A stretch of DNA of 64,000 nt from assembly GCA_010015745.1 (NCBI GenBank), contig ML978267.1, positions 37,526-101,525 on the forward strand, read 5' to 3'. The position numbers were made by a program, and so were the translations under genes. The notes beneath the pieces are model-generated. The model searched no databases. It was not told the origin of the DNA and was given only the letters and a program-made list of their open reading frames with translations. This DNA is from Setomelanomma holmii (lineage: Eukaryota; Ascomycota; Dothideomycetes; Pleosporales; Phaeosphaeriaceae). Of this stretch, positions 11,470-22,552 are shown piece by piece (the first letter of the stretch is position 1; every line of letters begins with the position of its first letter).

Positions 11470-11476
11470 TATATAA
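11470..11476 (+). promoter_or_regulatory. TATA box (TATATAA) of the cupredoxin gene
   Basis: TATATAA lies 145 bp before the ATG at 11615, followed by a CT-rich stretch and a CA-rich leader ending in CAATCATA before the ATG. This layout is typical of strongly expressed fungal secreted-protein genes. Confidence 0.5.
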
Positions 11477-11614
11477 CTCACTCAAATGCGCGCAGCTGCA
11501 GTTCTCGTTTTTCAGGCCGGTCCAACATTCACAAGTTCATACTAGTACCTTCTCTTCTTTTCATACTATTCTCGTCCCAAACGAGCTAGACTCTCTCAAC
11601 ACAAACCAATCATA

Positions 11615-12273
11615 ATGCTTTTCTCATCCATTTTCGCTGCTACTGCCCTCGTGGGTTCTGCGTTGGCGACAGACCATGTCGTTGTTGTCAGCAACAAGAC
11701 CGCTGGCCTCGTCTTCAAGCCCGACAGTCTGGAGGCTGCCCAGGGCGATACCGTCACCTTCAAGTTTTGGCCAAAGAACCACTCCGTCTCTCAAAGTACT
11801 TTTGCGAAGCCATGCGAGCCCATGGCCAACGGTTTCTGGTCTGGCTACGTACCGACTGTCTCCACCGACGCAGTATCAAACTGGACCTACACCATTGAAG
11901 TCAAGAATGCATCAACTCCCCTCTGGTTCTACTGCACACAAGGCAAGCATTGCCAAGGTGGCATGGTCGGTGTGATCAACCCACCGTGAGTTTACTCCTA
12001 CGATCACATCGGAAATTTCTAACGCGAAGCAGTAAATCCGGCGCCAATACCCTAGCTGCGTACAAGAACGCTTCATCCTTAGCTCAGAACAACGTTTCGC
12101 CCCAATCGGTTGCTGGAACTGGCGGCAAACTCACCAACGGCACTTCGTCCTCCTCTGGCTCACCTACTGCCTCCGGCTCGGGAGCACCAGCCTCGTCGAC
12201 AGGCGCAGCTTCACAGCTTGCTGGCAGCGCAGCGTTCGCTGGTGCCGCTGCCATCTTCGCCTACCTCATCTAA
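11615..12273 (+). CDS. Extracellular cupredoxin-fold protein, probably GPI-anchored
   Basis: Two exons (11615-11985 and 12033-12273), 203 residues. Signal peptide MLFSSIFAATALVGSALA, then a cupredoxin domain to about residue 124: a KPDSLEAAQGDTVTFKF strand, NHSVSQSTF with the first His ligand and a CEP cysteine, and WFYCTQGKHCQGGM providing the Cys-His-Met type site. A Ser/Thr/Gly-rich linker and a hydrophobic C-terminus (AGAAAIFAYLI) suggest GPI attachment to the wall or membrane. Such serine-rich cupredoxins are common in Dothideomycetes; their physiological role is not well defined. Confidence 0.9.
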
Positions 12274-13235
12274 GCGTACTAGCTAGGCGCAGGAGGAACA
12301 TGATACCCGGGAGCATTTCCCGACGGAGGAACGAATGAAACACGCAGAGGTCACTGGACGGAAACGAAGCAAGCTGTATGCAGGGCAGCGAGGCAGCGAG
12401 ATAGTGATGGAAATTGGTCAAAAATGGCATTAGCGAGATGGATGACAGTTGGTTGACGTTTTCTCCGATGTGCATCGTATGATGAGATACAGAATGAACG
12501 AGTATGAACTTTGACCTTAACTCTCTTGCTTTAAGTCGCGCTATTTTATCCCCTTCTCAGTGCGACACCACGATTTACACACGAGCAAAGCCAGCAATTG
12601 CCGGAACTCTTTCCGTATCCGTGCATCGAACCTTCACCTATCGAAAATAGCGGCAATCATTGGGAAGTGGAGAGTAGTGCGAGGTGATGGTGATTGCACA
12701 GACGTCGATTTGAGATGAAGTTGCCGACGCAGCAGCGCGGCCGTGTCGGAACAAGTCGGGAAAGTTCGGTGCTTGATTTGGAGTGCGCGGCTGCAGTTGC
12801 GCAACACCACAACGGCAATTGTCGTGGAGAAAACAGGAAAAGTAGTTGAGAAGTCTGAGGTCATACAGGACAGGACTTCGTCGTGAATTTAGAATTGTAC
12901 ATTTGATTGATTGTTGTCCATTTCCTATGGTTGCCATTCTCTCGATATGACGAACTGGACCTCAGCAGAATTGTGACTTTCTGGGGCCGGGTCACAGATC
13001 TTGCCAGTCTCTCCTCTCACAGACCTTGTAGTGATGCGCTTCGTGTTTGCCACGTAGCGAGCATCGTGAATCTTCAACCCTGGCGGTGCGGCTTCTGGCT
13101 CTTCACGCGCGCAGTGCTTCAACATCGTGCTCCTCCGCGGACACTCTTTCCGCCGATCCCGTGTGTATGCCTTGGCCCTTCTCTCCCCTCGAAGCGGGTA
13201 GCTTGATTATTCATCATCTTTCATTTCCTCATTCC
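12274..13235. other. Intergenic between convergent genes, nothing recognised
   Basis: About 960 bp between the cupredoxin stop and the stop of the minus-strand mitochondrial protein gene. No domain-bearing frame seen. Confidence 0.5.
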
Positions 13236-13782
13236 TCACTGCACCTCGTACATCTCCATAGCTCTGTAGAGGTCCTTGACGCTCGACTTGTCTCCGTATG
13301 CCTCCTCGAGCATCTCATTCCTGCCTCTCTGCGTCTTGGCCCTCGAGTCAATGCCAGCAATGGCCCTCTCCATATCTTCCAAGCTCGAGCGCTCGCCATA
13401 CATGTCGAGCAACATCATGTTCTTCTCTTCTTGAGTAGGCTCTGATAGGTGCACCTTGCAGTTGAGAGCATGAAGGTGGTTAGTGACACCAAAGCCTATG
13501 TTGCCATTAGCAACCTCGAGCTTGCTGGCTGTTCGACGGCCGCTCAGTGTCATACCAGCGGCAATAAGTGCCATGGTTGGTAGATACCTTTAAGCTGTTA
13601 GCATTGTACGACCTAAGTGAACGAGAGACATACCACTTAGCGATTCTTCCAAGCTTTGGCACAGCGTTTGCTGTGGCAGTGAGATGTGCTGCAGCCATGT
13701 TCTCGAGGGGCACGATGGTTGCACGAGCACGTGTTGAAGTTGAGAATACGCGTTGACCAAGTGTCTTCAAGAGAAATGACAT
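13236..13782 (-). CDS. Small predicted mitochondrial protein of unknown function
   Basis: Two exons, complement of 13236-13587 and 13634-13782, phases agreeing, 166 residues. The first ~22 residues are basic and Ser/Thr-rich without acids, as in a mitochondrial presequence (MSFLLKTLGQRVFSTSTRAR). One hydrophobic segment follows the AKWYLPTM splice junction near residue 50-65. The C-terminal half is charged, with two MYGERSSLEDMERA / AYGDKSSVKDLYRA repeats that look like a duplicated 30-35 residue helix unit. I do not recognise the family. A second, frame-neutral intron inside exon 2 (near the VANGN...LNCK stretch) is possible because a CACTAAC branch-like site is present. Confidence 0.65.
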
Positions 13783-15918
13783 GGTGATAGATTTTGTCAA
13801 TGGCGACGAGTATGTATCTTCGGATGTATCGAAAGTGGTGTCGAAAGGATGTGACTTCGGTCGTTTATAGTTGCTCTGTGCGTCTGATGGATGGAAGGAT
13901 GGATGGATGGAAAATGATGCTCGTTATTGGCCAAGATATTTGAGATGTATCGGCCGCGGGTAGTGTTCGGTGTAGCTGTGTGATTGATGGATAGTTGTAA
14001 CGGCTTGAGATTCGGATACCAAATTCCAAGAAGCCGGGGGCATGTGAAATGTTATACGGGAGCCTTGTGCGGGGACTCGATGTCACGAGTAGGCTGTACC
14101 ATGATCTCTGCACCCGGCATACCAAGCAGTCACCCCACGAATCACAACACCAGAGCGTCACTCAACCCCATGGTGCAGAGCGACTGACCGGCCCAATCCG
14201 AAGCGTTTTCGCGACGCGGCCCCAGCCCAAGCAATTCCAAGCTGCAGCATCTCTCATTTGCGACGCGCTGACGTGCAGCGCTGTTGGAAGCGCAACTTCT
14301 CGGCCGCGCATGTACTGCGGCTCATCGCCTGGAAAGCGTTCCGACAGCAACAACGGGAGGCACTGAGGCTAGACGTGTTTGAGGGCCGGATGAAGGACGG
14401 ATGCCAGACGCGGTTAGCTGATATGTGGATGTGGTTTAGGTGAAAATGTCTCGCGTTTGTGGGGTGAGCGTTGGCGCGAGAGAGGCCCGAGGTTGCCGAT
14501 TTGGAAGAGATCGCTGATGTCACCCCACGAACTTCTTCACCTCGCAACTTGGAACGGCAAATATTGGGACCAGCTCACCCGATGCAAGATGCACTTGCAC
14601 GTCATTGGCTCCACTTCGACAACAGTGGTCGCTAGAGCCAACAGCCTTGTGTTCTCACCCGTACCTCTGTTGACAGATTGCGCTTCTGCTCCAGAAGCCA
14701 CGAAACAGCCAGCGATCGAATCGTGTCAAGAAATGTCGAACGACTATTGATTCACTTGCTTGCCTGCAATATCTGAACACACACCGAGCATATGGAATTC
14801 ATTCACAAGCCTGGATGGCTTCGTGGTCAATCATCCGCCAATGCTACTACTGCCATGAGGCTCAAACGCGAGACCTTTCCCGTACACAAGCGATGCGAAG
14901 GGAACGTGATGCACTACACCATAGCAGCGGTAGTTGGTTGATACAGGGCTTTGGAAACAAGACACATGTATAGCATGTCTGAGGAAGCAGGCAGTGGAGA
15001 GAACCCATGAGCAGCGACTCGGAGAGGCTAGATTCGAAGGTATCGGCGAGGGGAGAATTGTGGATGATATTGCGTTGCAAGATATGTGTCTCCCGCACTG
15101 CGGTTTACTGACAGTCATTGTAGACTCTGAGCCATGAGGAACTGGATCCACGCAAGATAACGAGCACAGACTATGATCTGGCTTTCGATCATTGCCAGGG
15201 TCGCGGGCTACTTGGACAACTTGATCTAAGTCGCGATCTCAATTTCCCTTAGAGAGAAAGAATCGCGTCCGATGCATGCACAAATGCTGGCAATCTCGGC
15301 AACTCAAAGCAATGGTGTTTAATGCAGCAAGCCAGCCTCACCCAGAGTTTCAATACATCCGACACCGTAAACGTAAAATTCACATCTTGAACAAGACAGT
15401 ATGTCGGAAGTACGGTTCCTTTGCCCGGACGTGACTTTCCTCTACATGTCAGCTTCCACATTGAGATTCGCGGGAGCTGCACCGGACCGATCCAATAGCT
15501 CAGCCGTCCCAGTCCGTAAGATATTTCCTGAGCTACTGAAAGCTCGCACACTACTATTGTCCTCCAGGGCTGCATTGTGCCATGAAGCTCTTCATACCTC
15601 CTGTCGAAGAGTGCACCTGGACAATTGAGCCATGCGTGTCGGCAGTGCCTCGTCGAACGATGAAATCAAGCTTGCACAATGGGGCCTGAAGGCGAAGCCC
15701 TCGCACGAAAGACGGCTCTGGATTGCAAGACAGCATTCGCTCACCGGTTAGTGTAGCGTTACCAACCCCCATTTGTGAGACTCAACCCCTCATGCTTTGT
15801 ATCTTGAATGCCATCGATATATTCCGAAAATTGGACGAGAATGTCGAAGTTAAAAAGCTCACAACAGCGAAGAATCTCCTGGCAAGATTTCACTACTGCA
15901 CAGCTCAGATCTCCCAAC
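13783..15918. other. 2.1-kb region without a supported gene
   Basis: Includes a short GGAT-rich tract near 13886-13911 upstream of the mitochondrial protein gene. Open frames are short and on both strands, and none shows a domain or consistent splice structure. Confidence 0.45.
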
Positions 15919-16495
15919 ATGCGCTTCATCGCCGTCACCACAGCCTTCATTTTGGGCGCTACGGCACTGCCAGCCACCGGAGAGGAGAGACCTTCCAATG
16001 TCCTTGCTCTGGCCCAGAACGTTCCTGCTGACTTCTCACCTGTTGATTGTATCGCGGCGCCTTTTACGAATGTGGCCACGAAAAAGCGTGGTGCTGGTGG
16101 AGAAGGACTTGCGACAAGCATCCCATCTGGTGGTGAACGTTTGGGTTGAAATTAATCAGACTGGGCGTCACGAGGCTCTCCCCACCAGAAGTACGTCTGC
16201 ATCGGATGATGAAAGAGCGCTGTCAGCTTATGGAACCAGCCCGAACATGCTACAACTTAGAAAGAGAATGGAACAACGAGATCAGCTCTCTTTCAGTCCC
16301 ACACGGCGCCAAGTGCAGATTCTACGTGTTCGAGAATTGTGATGACGACACATGTTGTAAGTCCATACCCACATGACATCGCTGCTGTATACTCATTGTC
16401 TGCAAGGGCTCACTGTTGCGGGCGAGTACCGGGTCGATGGTATGGAGAAATATGCCATTGATGACATGGTCACAAGCTATCTCTGCTGGGACTAG
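15919..16495 (+). CDS. Small secreted cysteine-rich protein, effector-like, unknown function
   Basis: Three exons (15919-16132, 16189-16356, 16407-16495) with matching phases, 156 residues. Signal peptide MRFIAVTTAFILGATALPA. The mature part has seven cysteines, in contexts VDC, ERC, RTC, AKC, ENC, DTC and a C-terminal LCWD. The AKCRFYVFENC then DTCW-LTVAGEY arrangement resembles many uncharacterised fungal secreted proteins. The last exon ends soon after the final cysteine, giving a natural C-terminus. No intact family name can be assigned. Intron 1 could alternatively use a donor three bases earlier. Confidence 0.7.
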
Positions 16496-17200
16496 ATGTA
16501 AAGGCTGTCTCTTACAGCTCCAAACTCTAGCAGTTGTGACTGAAGCCGCGTACGAAGCATGAGCCAGCAGTGGACGGAAGCGAGGCTCTCACGTAGCAGA
16601 AAAAGCTGCGTGTGAGCGAACCGTCTCGCACTCGAGCAACAGCACGAGCGACAAACGCGATAGAATCTTTTCAATGTTTCCTCAACATAAACAAGGCTTA
16701 TAGTGTTTCCTAAAGGACTACAGAGTATTCGCGTTTGCCTCGTATTGTGCTGCTCGTGATCTGAGGGTCGTGGCTTTATCCGCGGTGTATTCTACTACGT
16801 GAGAGCGAGGTTTGCGAGTAGCTTTTTGTCTTCCCCGAGGAACGCGATCCGCATCAAGATTCTCTTCGGAGTATGTAACTTGGCATAATTCAACGGCAGT
16901 GAATTCTGGTGTATTTGATTGATGAGACGAACCGGGATGAACATTGTGGTGTGCAAGGGAAACGCTGTTGTAGGGGCTGCAGTTCCCACGTGGGTTTCGG
17001 TGTCGGCCCAAGCTTTCGACGTCATGCAATTCTCAATCACAAGCAACAGTTCCTGCACTCTTCAACATCACAATCCCCCGCTCCGCCCCATGGCCCTGCC
17101 ATACCCTACATCTCGCCATTGTGACAGGTCGCATGCTTAGTGCATTGTGGAGGAAGTCAGGAATAGTTGCAGCAAAAGCAATCTGGGAGGATCGGTCACA
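16496..17200. other. Intergenic, nothing recognised
   Basis: About 700 bp between the secreted protein and the DUF155 gene; presumably contains the latter's promoter. The DUF155 frame is open upstream from 17147 but without family-like sequence. Confidence 0.5.
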
Positions 17201-18788
17201 ATGGCGTCGAGCTCTACAGAAACAACGCCTCTAATCTCGTCAATGTCGCACGCAGAACGCCAGACGGCCCAAAAGCCACCGAAGCCCCAGCGAACCGTCA
17301 CATTCAACCCGACCGTCTCAACGTCCAAAGCCACTGAACCGTCGCGATCGTACTCGCATGGCGCTCAGGCCTCCGATACCAGCCATGGCGGCCAGCCAAT
17401 GCTATCCTCGCTGAACAGCAAGCTGCGCAGAAGGAACAGCTCAGGTGCACCAGTCCGAGGCCCGCCTGCGCCCAAGATCGGCCCTCAAAGAACCACGAGG
17501 ACTGCGCAGAAATTGAAGCTCCTGCCCGATCCTGCGAATGACGATGGCGAAGACGAAGAGAGCGGCCGCGACGTATACGTGCAGTACACCAGGATCAAAG
17601 ACCCCACAGCGAGGAGAGATGCAGCTCGATTGGGCAAGGCAGACCGAGAGCGACTGCCACGCGTCACGGCATACTGCACAGCAGCCTCATACAAGCTAGA
17701 CGAGCTTATGCGCTTTTTGAAGGGCAAGCAAAAGCTGCGAGGCGCGCTGCCAAAGCGCTTTGACGAATGTATCTACTCGCCATACAACTATGGGTCCAAA
17801 GGCCCAGAGGAAGTTGCCAGCACTGCAGCGCTCGATGGCACTCGCGAGACCAGACAAAGAAGATTCTCGGATAGTGCCATTGAGGTAGAGCACGAGAACG
17901 AGAGAAGGAGGGATAACTTGATCGACATGCAGGAAGAGGGCGATGCGCCGGATCTTGACAACGACGAGCCCGCTGAGAGACCAAGGAGACCTTCAATCAC
18001 ACATGCAGATTCAGACCCGCCGATGGAGACACCCGACTTCGACATTCAAGTCCACACGCCCGAGGTCTTCTTATTCGAATACGGAACTATCGTGATATGG
18101 GGCATGACCCTTCAGGAGGAAAAGCGCTTCTTGAAGGAGATCGCCAAGTTCGAAGTCGATAAGCTCGGCAAGGATGAAGTCGAGACGGAAGAGTTTAATT
18201 TCTACTACACACGCGAGTACCAGGCCCGGATATACAACGACTTCATCAGTCTGCGCGAGAAGAAGAACTACATGATCAAGCTCGCCATCAGTCACGGTCT
18301 TTCCCAGAGTGTCAAGACGTCTCTTTTCGAGGATCTGGTCGACAACACCATCGATGACACCAAAGACATCCCAGCACAGATCGCGAGCTCTGGCAAGATC
18401 AACCTGAACAAGAAGCAGATCAACATGCAGATTGGCGAGCTGTTCATTCTGCGCATCAGCATTCATCTGCAGGGCTCGGTACTCGACGCGCCAGAGCTCA
18501 TGTGGGCGGAGCCGCAGCTCGACCCAGTCTATCAGGCAGTACGAAGCTACCTCGAGATGGATCAAAGAGTCAGTCTGTTGACCGAGAGACTGAACGTGAT
18601 TGGGGACCTGCTCGCTGTTCTCAAGGACCAGCTCACAGTTACACATGTAGGACATCGACCTACCTTCCTTAAATCTCAACTAACCCTTCCAGGGCGAGCT
18701 CCTCGAATGGATCGTCATCATTCTCATTTTCGCCGAAGTCCTTGTCGCAGCTATCAACATCTTTGTCGATCTGCATGCCGCAGACTAG
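17201..18788 (+). CDS. RMND1/DUF155-family membrane protein (Rmd1/Rmd8/Sif2-like)
   Basis: Two exons (17201-18646 and 18693-18788), 513 residues. The first ~280 residues are polar and probably disordered with basic and acidic patches. The DUF155 core begins at EVFLFEYGTIVIWG and includes KLAISHGLSQSVK and the ELFILR helix, then RLNVIGDLLAVL. The short last exon supplies the C-terminal helix WIVIILIFAEVLVAAINIF, a single tail anchor typical of this family. Yeast Rmd1/Rmd8 are linked to sporulation, while animal RMND1 acts in mitochondrial translation; the vacuolar or cytosolic paralogues are closer to this protein. Exact role unknown. Confidence 0.9.
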
Positions 18789-19185
18789 CGCGGGGCGCAT
18801 TGTATATACTTGTGCTTTCCTATGTACTATATTCTGTAGGCGGCGCTGTTGGAACAGTATCTCATCACGGCGTCTGGGGGTCAAACTTGGCTGATTCTTG
18901 ATTGAAAAGTATCAGCGCTCGAGCGGCAATGGGCGGATAAACTGCCGGTCAAGATGCGCCGATGACTCGAGTAGAATTAGGACGCACTGCGAATGTAATG
19001 TGATTGGAGCCGACAGCGAAAGTGACATTGGACTCTGCGGAGTGGATGGTGCAGTTCCCGGGCGGCGGACTTGGCGAGCTCCGCTGAACCCTGCTGCTAC
19101 CCCATTTCTACGAGGTGCCCATTTGAGCATTGAAACACTCCCTCTCCCTCCCCTCCCGTCGCAGCGCCCCAATGAGCCGTCCCAG
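18789..19185. other. Intergenic between DUF155 gene and PIK1
   Basis: About 400 bp in tandem orientation holding the DUF155 3' end and the PIK1 promoter. The last 60 bp are pyrimidine-rich and contain the upstream ORF listed next. Confidence 0.55.
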
Positions 19186-19189
19186 ATGA
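19172..19189 (+). promoter_or_regulatory. Five-codon upstream ORF overlapping the PIK1 start (ATGA)
   Basis: ATG at 19172 opens a frame of five codons (M-S-R-P-R) ending in TGA at 19187-19189. That TGA shares two bases with the PIK1 ATG at 19186-19188. Ribosomes starting at the first ATG would stop exactly on the main start, a layout compatible with reinitiation control or leaky scanning. Confidence 0.6.
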
Positions 19190-22100
19190 GTTGGAATCTT
19201 CTTGAGCGCTTCATAGAGTCGGACCACTTCAACACGGACCCGTCGCTGGCAGTGGCCTATCTTGCGTGAGTTGCAGCTCTGTCCCGAAGCCACTGCACCG
19301 CCGCAGACCCTCACCGACATGCACCGAAGTATGGACTGCTAACACGACGGTCACGCAGGCGATATGCAGACCACGTCGGCATCCACTATGTGCTCTGCTC
19401 GAAGCTGCGCCAGTTTGCGTACGAGGAGCTCGAGTTCTTCCTCCCGCAGTACGTCGCCGCATGCATTTCCGGCACCGCATGAACGCATAGCTTATTGGCG
19501 AGACTAGATTATGTCACCTCCTCATCAGCATCGACAATGAGTCCATGGCCCTGGAGGAATTCATAATAGACCTGTGCGAGGAATCCGTCAATGGGGCGCT
19601 GCTGGTGGGCCTCCAGGACACCGTGTCTAGAGCTAGCCCGTGTGGGTACTAATATACCGCAGACCTTCTGGCTCTTCCAGACGTACCTCCACGACCTGGC
19701 CAGCGCGCACAACTCGATCGCCTTCAAGACATGTCGGAGGATCTACAACAGGGTGCAGCGCATTGTGTTTGGGTCTGCTGAGCCGCAGCGGAGGGAGAAG
19801 ATCAAGGAGAATATCCTGCCCGTCACTGTCCTGTCGAGCTTGGTGCTCGCGAGCATTGCGGCACCGTTTCTCCCCGCGCATGCTGGACCTCTGGCAATTG
19901 CGCAGGCGCGAAAGCCGAGGCCCATTGAAGACATCATCTCCGACAATGTACAGACGGCGAAGGTGGGACGGAGTAAGACTGTTGCCGGCGGCTCGCCACG
20001 GCCAAAGCAGAGAAGAACCGCTCAGGGACATTCCGACCCGGAGGATGGGAGGACGTCCAAGGCCAATCCGCCACGGCCGAAGGAGCATCGAGAGCAGAAG
20101 GACCTGAGGAGACAGGCAGCGCGGCCGGCCAATCCTGTGCGCGCACCTTCAGCACACCACAGGCCATCGCTACTGGCTATGGACCCCGAGGCACGCCTCA
20201 GCTCCTCATCCCTACCAGACTTCCGCGAGCCAAAGTCTTCACCTCTGCCGACGCCACCCGCAACGGCAGGCCTGGGACCGCAGCCAGTTCTCCATATTGC
20301 TCGAAAGCATCATGCACAGCCACCTCGACCGCTCACACCCACAGCATTATCTCGTCCGCAGAAAGTACGATTGTTGCGCTCCAACTACTTCCGCAGCGAA
20401 ACACAATTCTTAAGTGCGTTGGAGGATATCTCGAATCGCTTGGTCATTGTACCAAAACCTGCACGATTGAGTGCATTGAGAGCAGAGCTTGCCTTGATTG
20501 CGCAAGATCTGCCGGCTGAGGTCGATATCCCTACGCTCTCCCCTCCTACACTCAAAGATGGGATTGCGTCTCAGAGCCAGCATCATCGGATAGTGCGGAT
20601 AAACCCGGCAGAGGCGACCAGTCTCAACAGTGCTGAGCGAGTGCCCTATCTTCTTATGGTGGAGGTGCTGAAGGAGGACTTTGATTTCGACCCTGACACG
20701 GAGCAGAACCAGCAATTGCTAGAAAAGCTCATGTTCGAGAAGGGCACATCGAGACGGCGGTTATTCGATATCACTAACGCAGAATATCTTGCACTCGACA
20801 GGACACCGCCGAACGGAACAGACAGCGTGTTCGAGCCTGCGACCGGCGATCTTGGCAGCACATTACTGATCAAGAATGTGGACGAGGACGATATTTCCTC
20901 TGGGCTGGCGCGAGTGACGTTACCTTCCACAAGCGCAAATGGCAAAGCCACAGCACCAAGATCATCAAGTGGAGCTAATACCTTGTCCTCACTGGCCACG
21001 CATTCAACCCCTCGAACATCTGATTCAGCAATCAGCAGGTCCAACAGCCCTGCGCCGTCGCGGAGAATGACCATACCTGCCAACATGAGTCGCGGCAACC
21101 AGAGCGCTGATCAGCCGGACTTTTCTGCTCTTGCGACACATATGCGAACAGCCGCACAGATGTTGGCCCAGCTGGAAGCGAGCGGTTCGAAACGACCAAA
21201 GACGGAGGTTGCAGCCATCAAGGCCAAGATCATCGCAAGCATGCAGAGTTTAGAGGAGCAGAACTTCATGGCTGAGGATCAGGGACCCACGTTTGACACT
21301 ATCATGGCCGAGACGGACCCAACAGCAATCACAGGCGAGCCTGAAGAGATTGAGGAAGGCTTGACCGTCGGTACAAATTCTGGTGCAGGTGCAGCTCGCA
21401 TGGAGAACGATCTTAAGACTGGTGGTATGCGAAGAAAAGGCGATCGAGACGACCCGAGCGCGGCCACATTTGGTGAAGAGTGGAGCGCAAAACGAGAAAG
21501 GATACGACGTTCTTCACCGTACGGCCACATGAAGAACTGGGACCTCATCAGCGTGATCGTCAAGACTGGTGCCGACTTGCGACAGGAAGCATTCGCGTGT
21601 CAGCTGATTCAAGTCTGCACCAGGATATGGGAAGAAGCTAATGTACCGGTCTGGACCAAACGCATGCGCATTCTCGTCACAGGCGAATCTTCTGGCCTCA
21701 TCGAAACCATCACAAACGGCGTATCCTTGCATTCTCTGAAGCGCAGCTTGACACTCGCAAGCATAGCAGCCGGCACCAATCCCCGCAAGCGCATTGCAAC
21801 ACTGCAAGACCACTGGCGCAAGACATTCGGGGAGCCAGAATCCGACGCCTATATCGCCGGCGTCAACGCCTTCACGCGCTCCCTCGCCGCATACAGCATG
21901 ATAAGCTATGTCCTGCAGCTCAAAGACCGCCACAACGGCAATCTCCTCATCGACAACATGGGCCACATCATCCATATCGATTTCGGCTTCATGCTCTCCA
22001 ATTCCCCCGGCTCCATGGGCTTCGAAGCCGCGCCATTCAAATTGACGCAAGAATACGTCGACGTTCTGGGTGGTTTGGCTAGCCCTGCGTTCGAGGAGTT

Positions 22101-22427
22101 TAAAGCGCTGTGTAAACGCGCTTTCCAGGCCTTACGAAAGGAAGCGGAAAGGCTGATCATGTTGGTCGATCTCATGAGCAAGCAGAGTAAGATGGATTGC
22201 TTCAAGGCGGGCGCGGCAAGTGTGACGAATAGTTTGCGAGCGAGGCTGATGTTGCATTTGAGTCGTGAGGAGGCGGAGACGTTTGTGGATGAGCTGATTG
22301 CGAAGAGTGTGGGGAGCTATTATACACGACTGTAAGTTGATGCCGGATTGAGAGATTGTGGTTGCATGAATGCTAATGAGAGAATAGTTACGATACTTTC
22401 CAGTACCGCACTCAAGGGATTTACTGA
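19186..22427 (+). CDS. PIK1: Phosphatidylinositol 4-kinase PIK1 (type III beta)
   Basis: Five exons (19186-19265, 19359-19448, 19508-19604, 19663-22331, 22388-22427) in consistent phase, 991 residues. The N-terminal MSWNLLERF helical lipid-kinase-unique domain is complete only when the first four short exons are joined. A long disordered middle follows. The C-terminal kinase domain has SVIVKTGADLRQE, the catalytic loop DRHNGNLL near residue 843 and the metal-binding DFGF near 862. The last exon adds the conserved ending YDTFQYRTQGIY. The enzyme makes PI4P at the Golgi and nucleus and is essential in yeast. A short upstream ORF overlaps the start codon. Confidence 0.95.
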
Positions 22428-22473
22428 GGCGAGGAGCCTAGACGAATAGACCATATCATCACTGCGTTTCGCG

Positions 22474-22552
<79 letters not shown>

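Larger units (their letters stand above)
9808..11614. other. 1.8-kb divergent intergenic region between two surface-protein genes
   Basis: Separates the cerato-platanin and cupredoxin genes, which point away from each other. Frames near 10141-10617 and 10880-11329 are open but compositionally unlike their coding neighbours and have no domain I recognise. The right end holds a TATA element and a pyrimidine-rich leader for the cupredoxin gene. Confidence 0.5.

Noticed and set aside
18071..18679. 202-codon minus-strand frame opposite the DUF155 gene
   Set aside because: Lies entirely antisense to a well-supported exon and shows no domain; a codon-composition shadow.
21514..22050. 178-codon minus-strand frame opposite the PIK1 kinase domain
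   Set aside because: Antisense shadow of a conserved coding region with no own signature.
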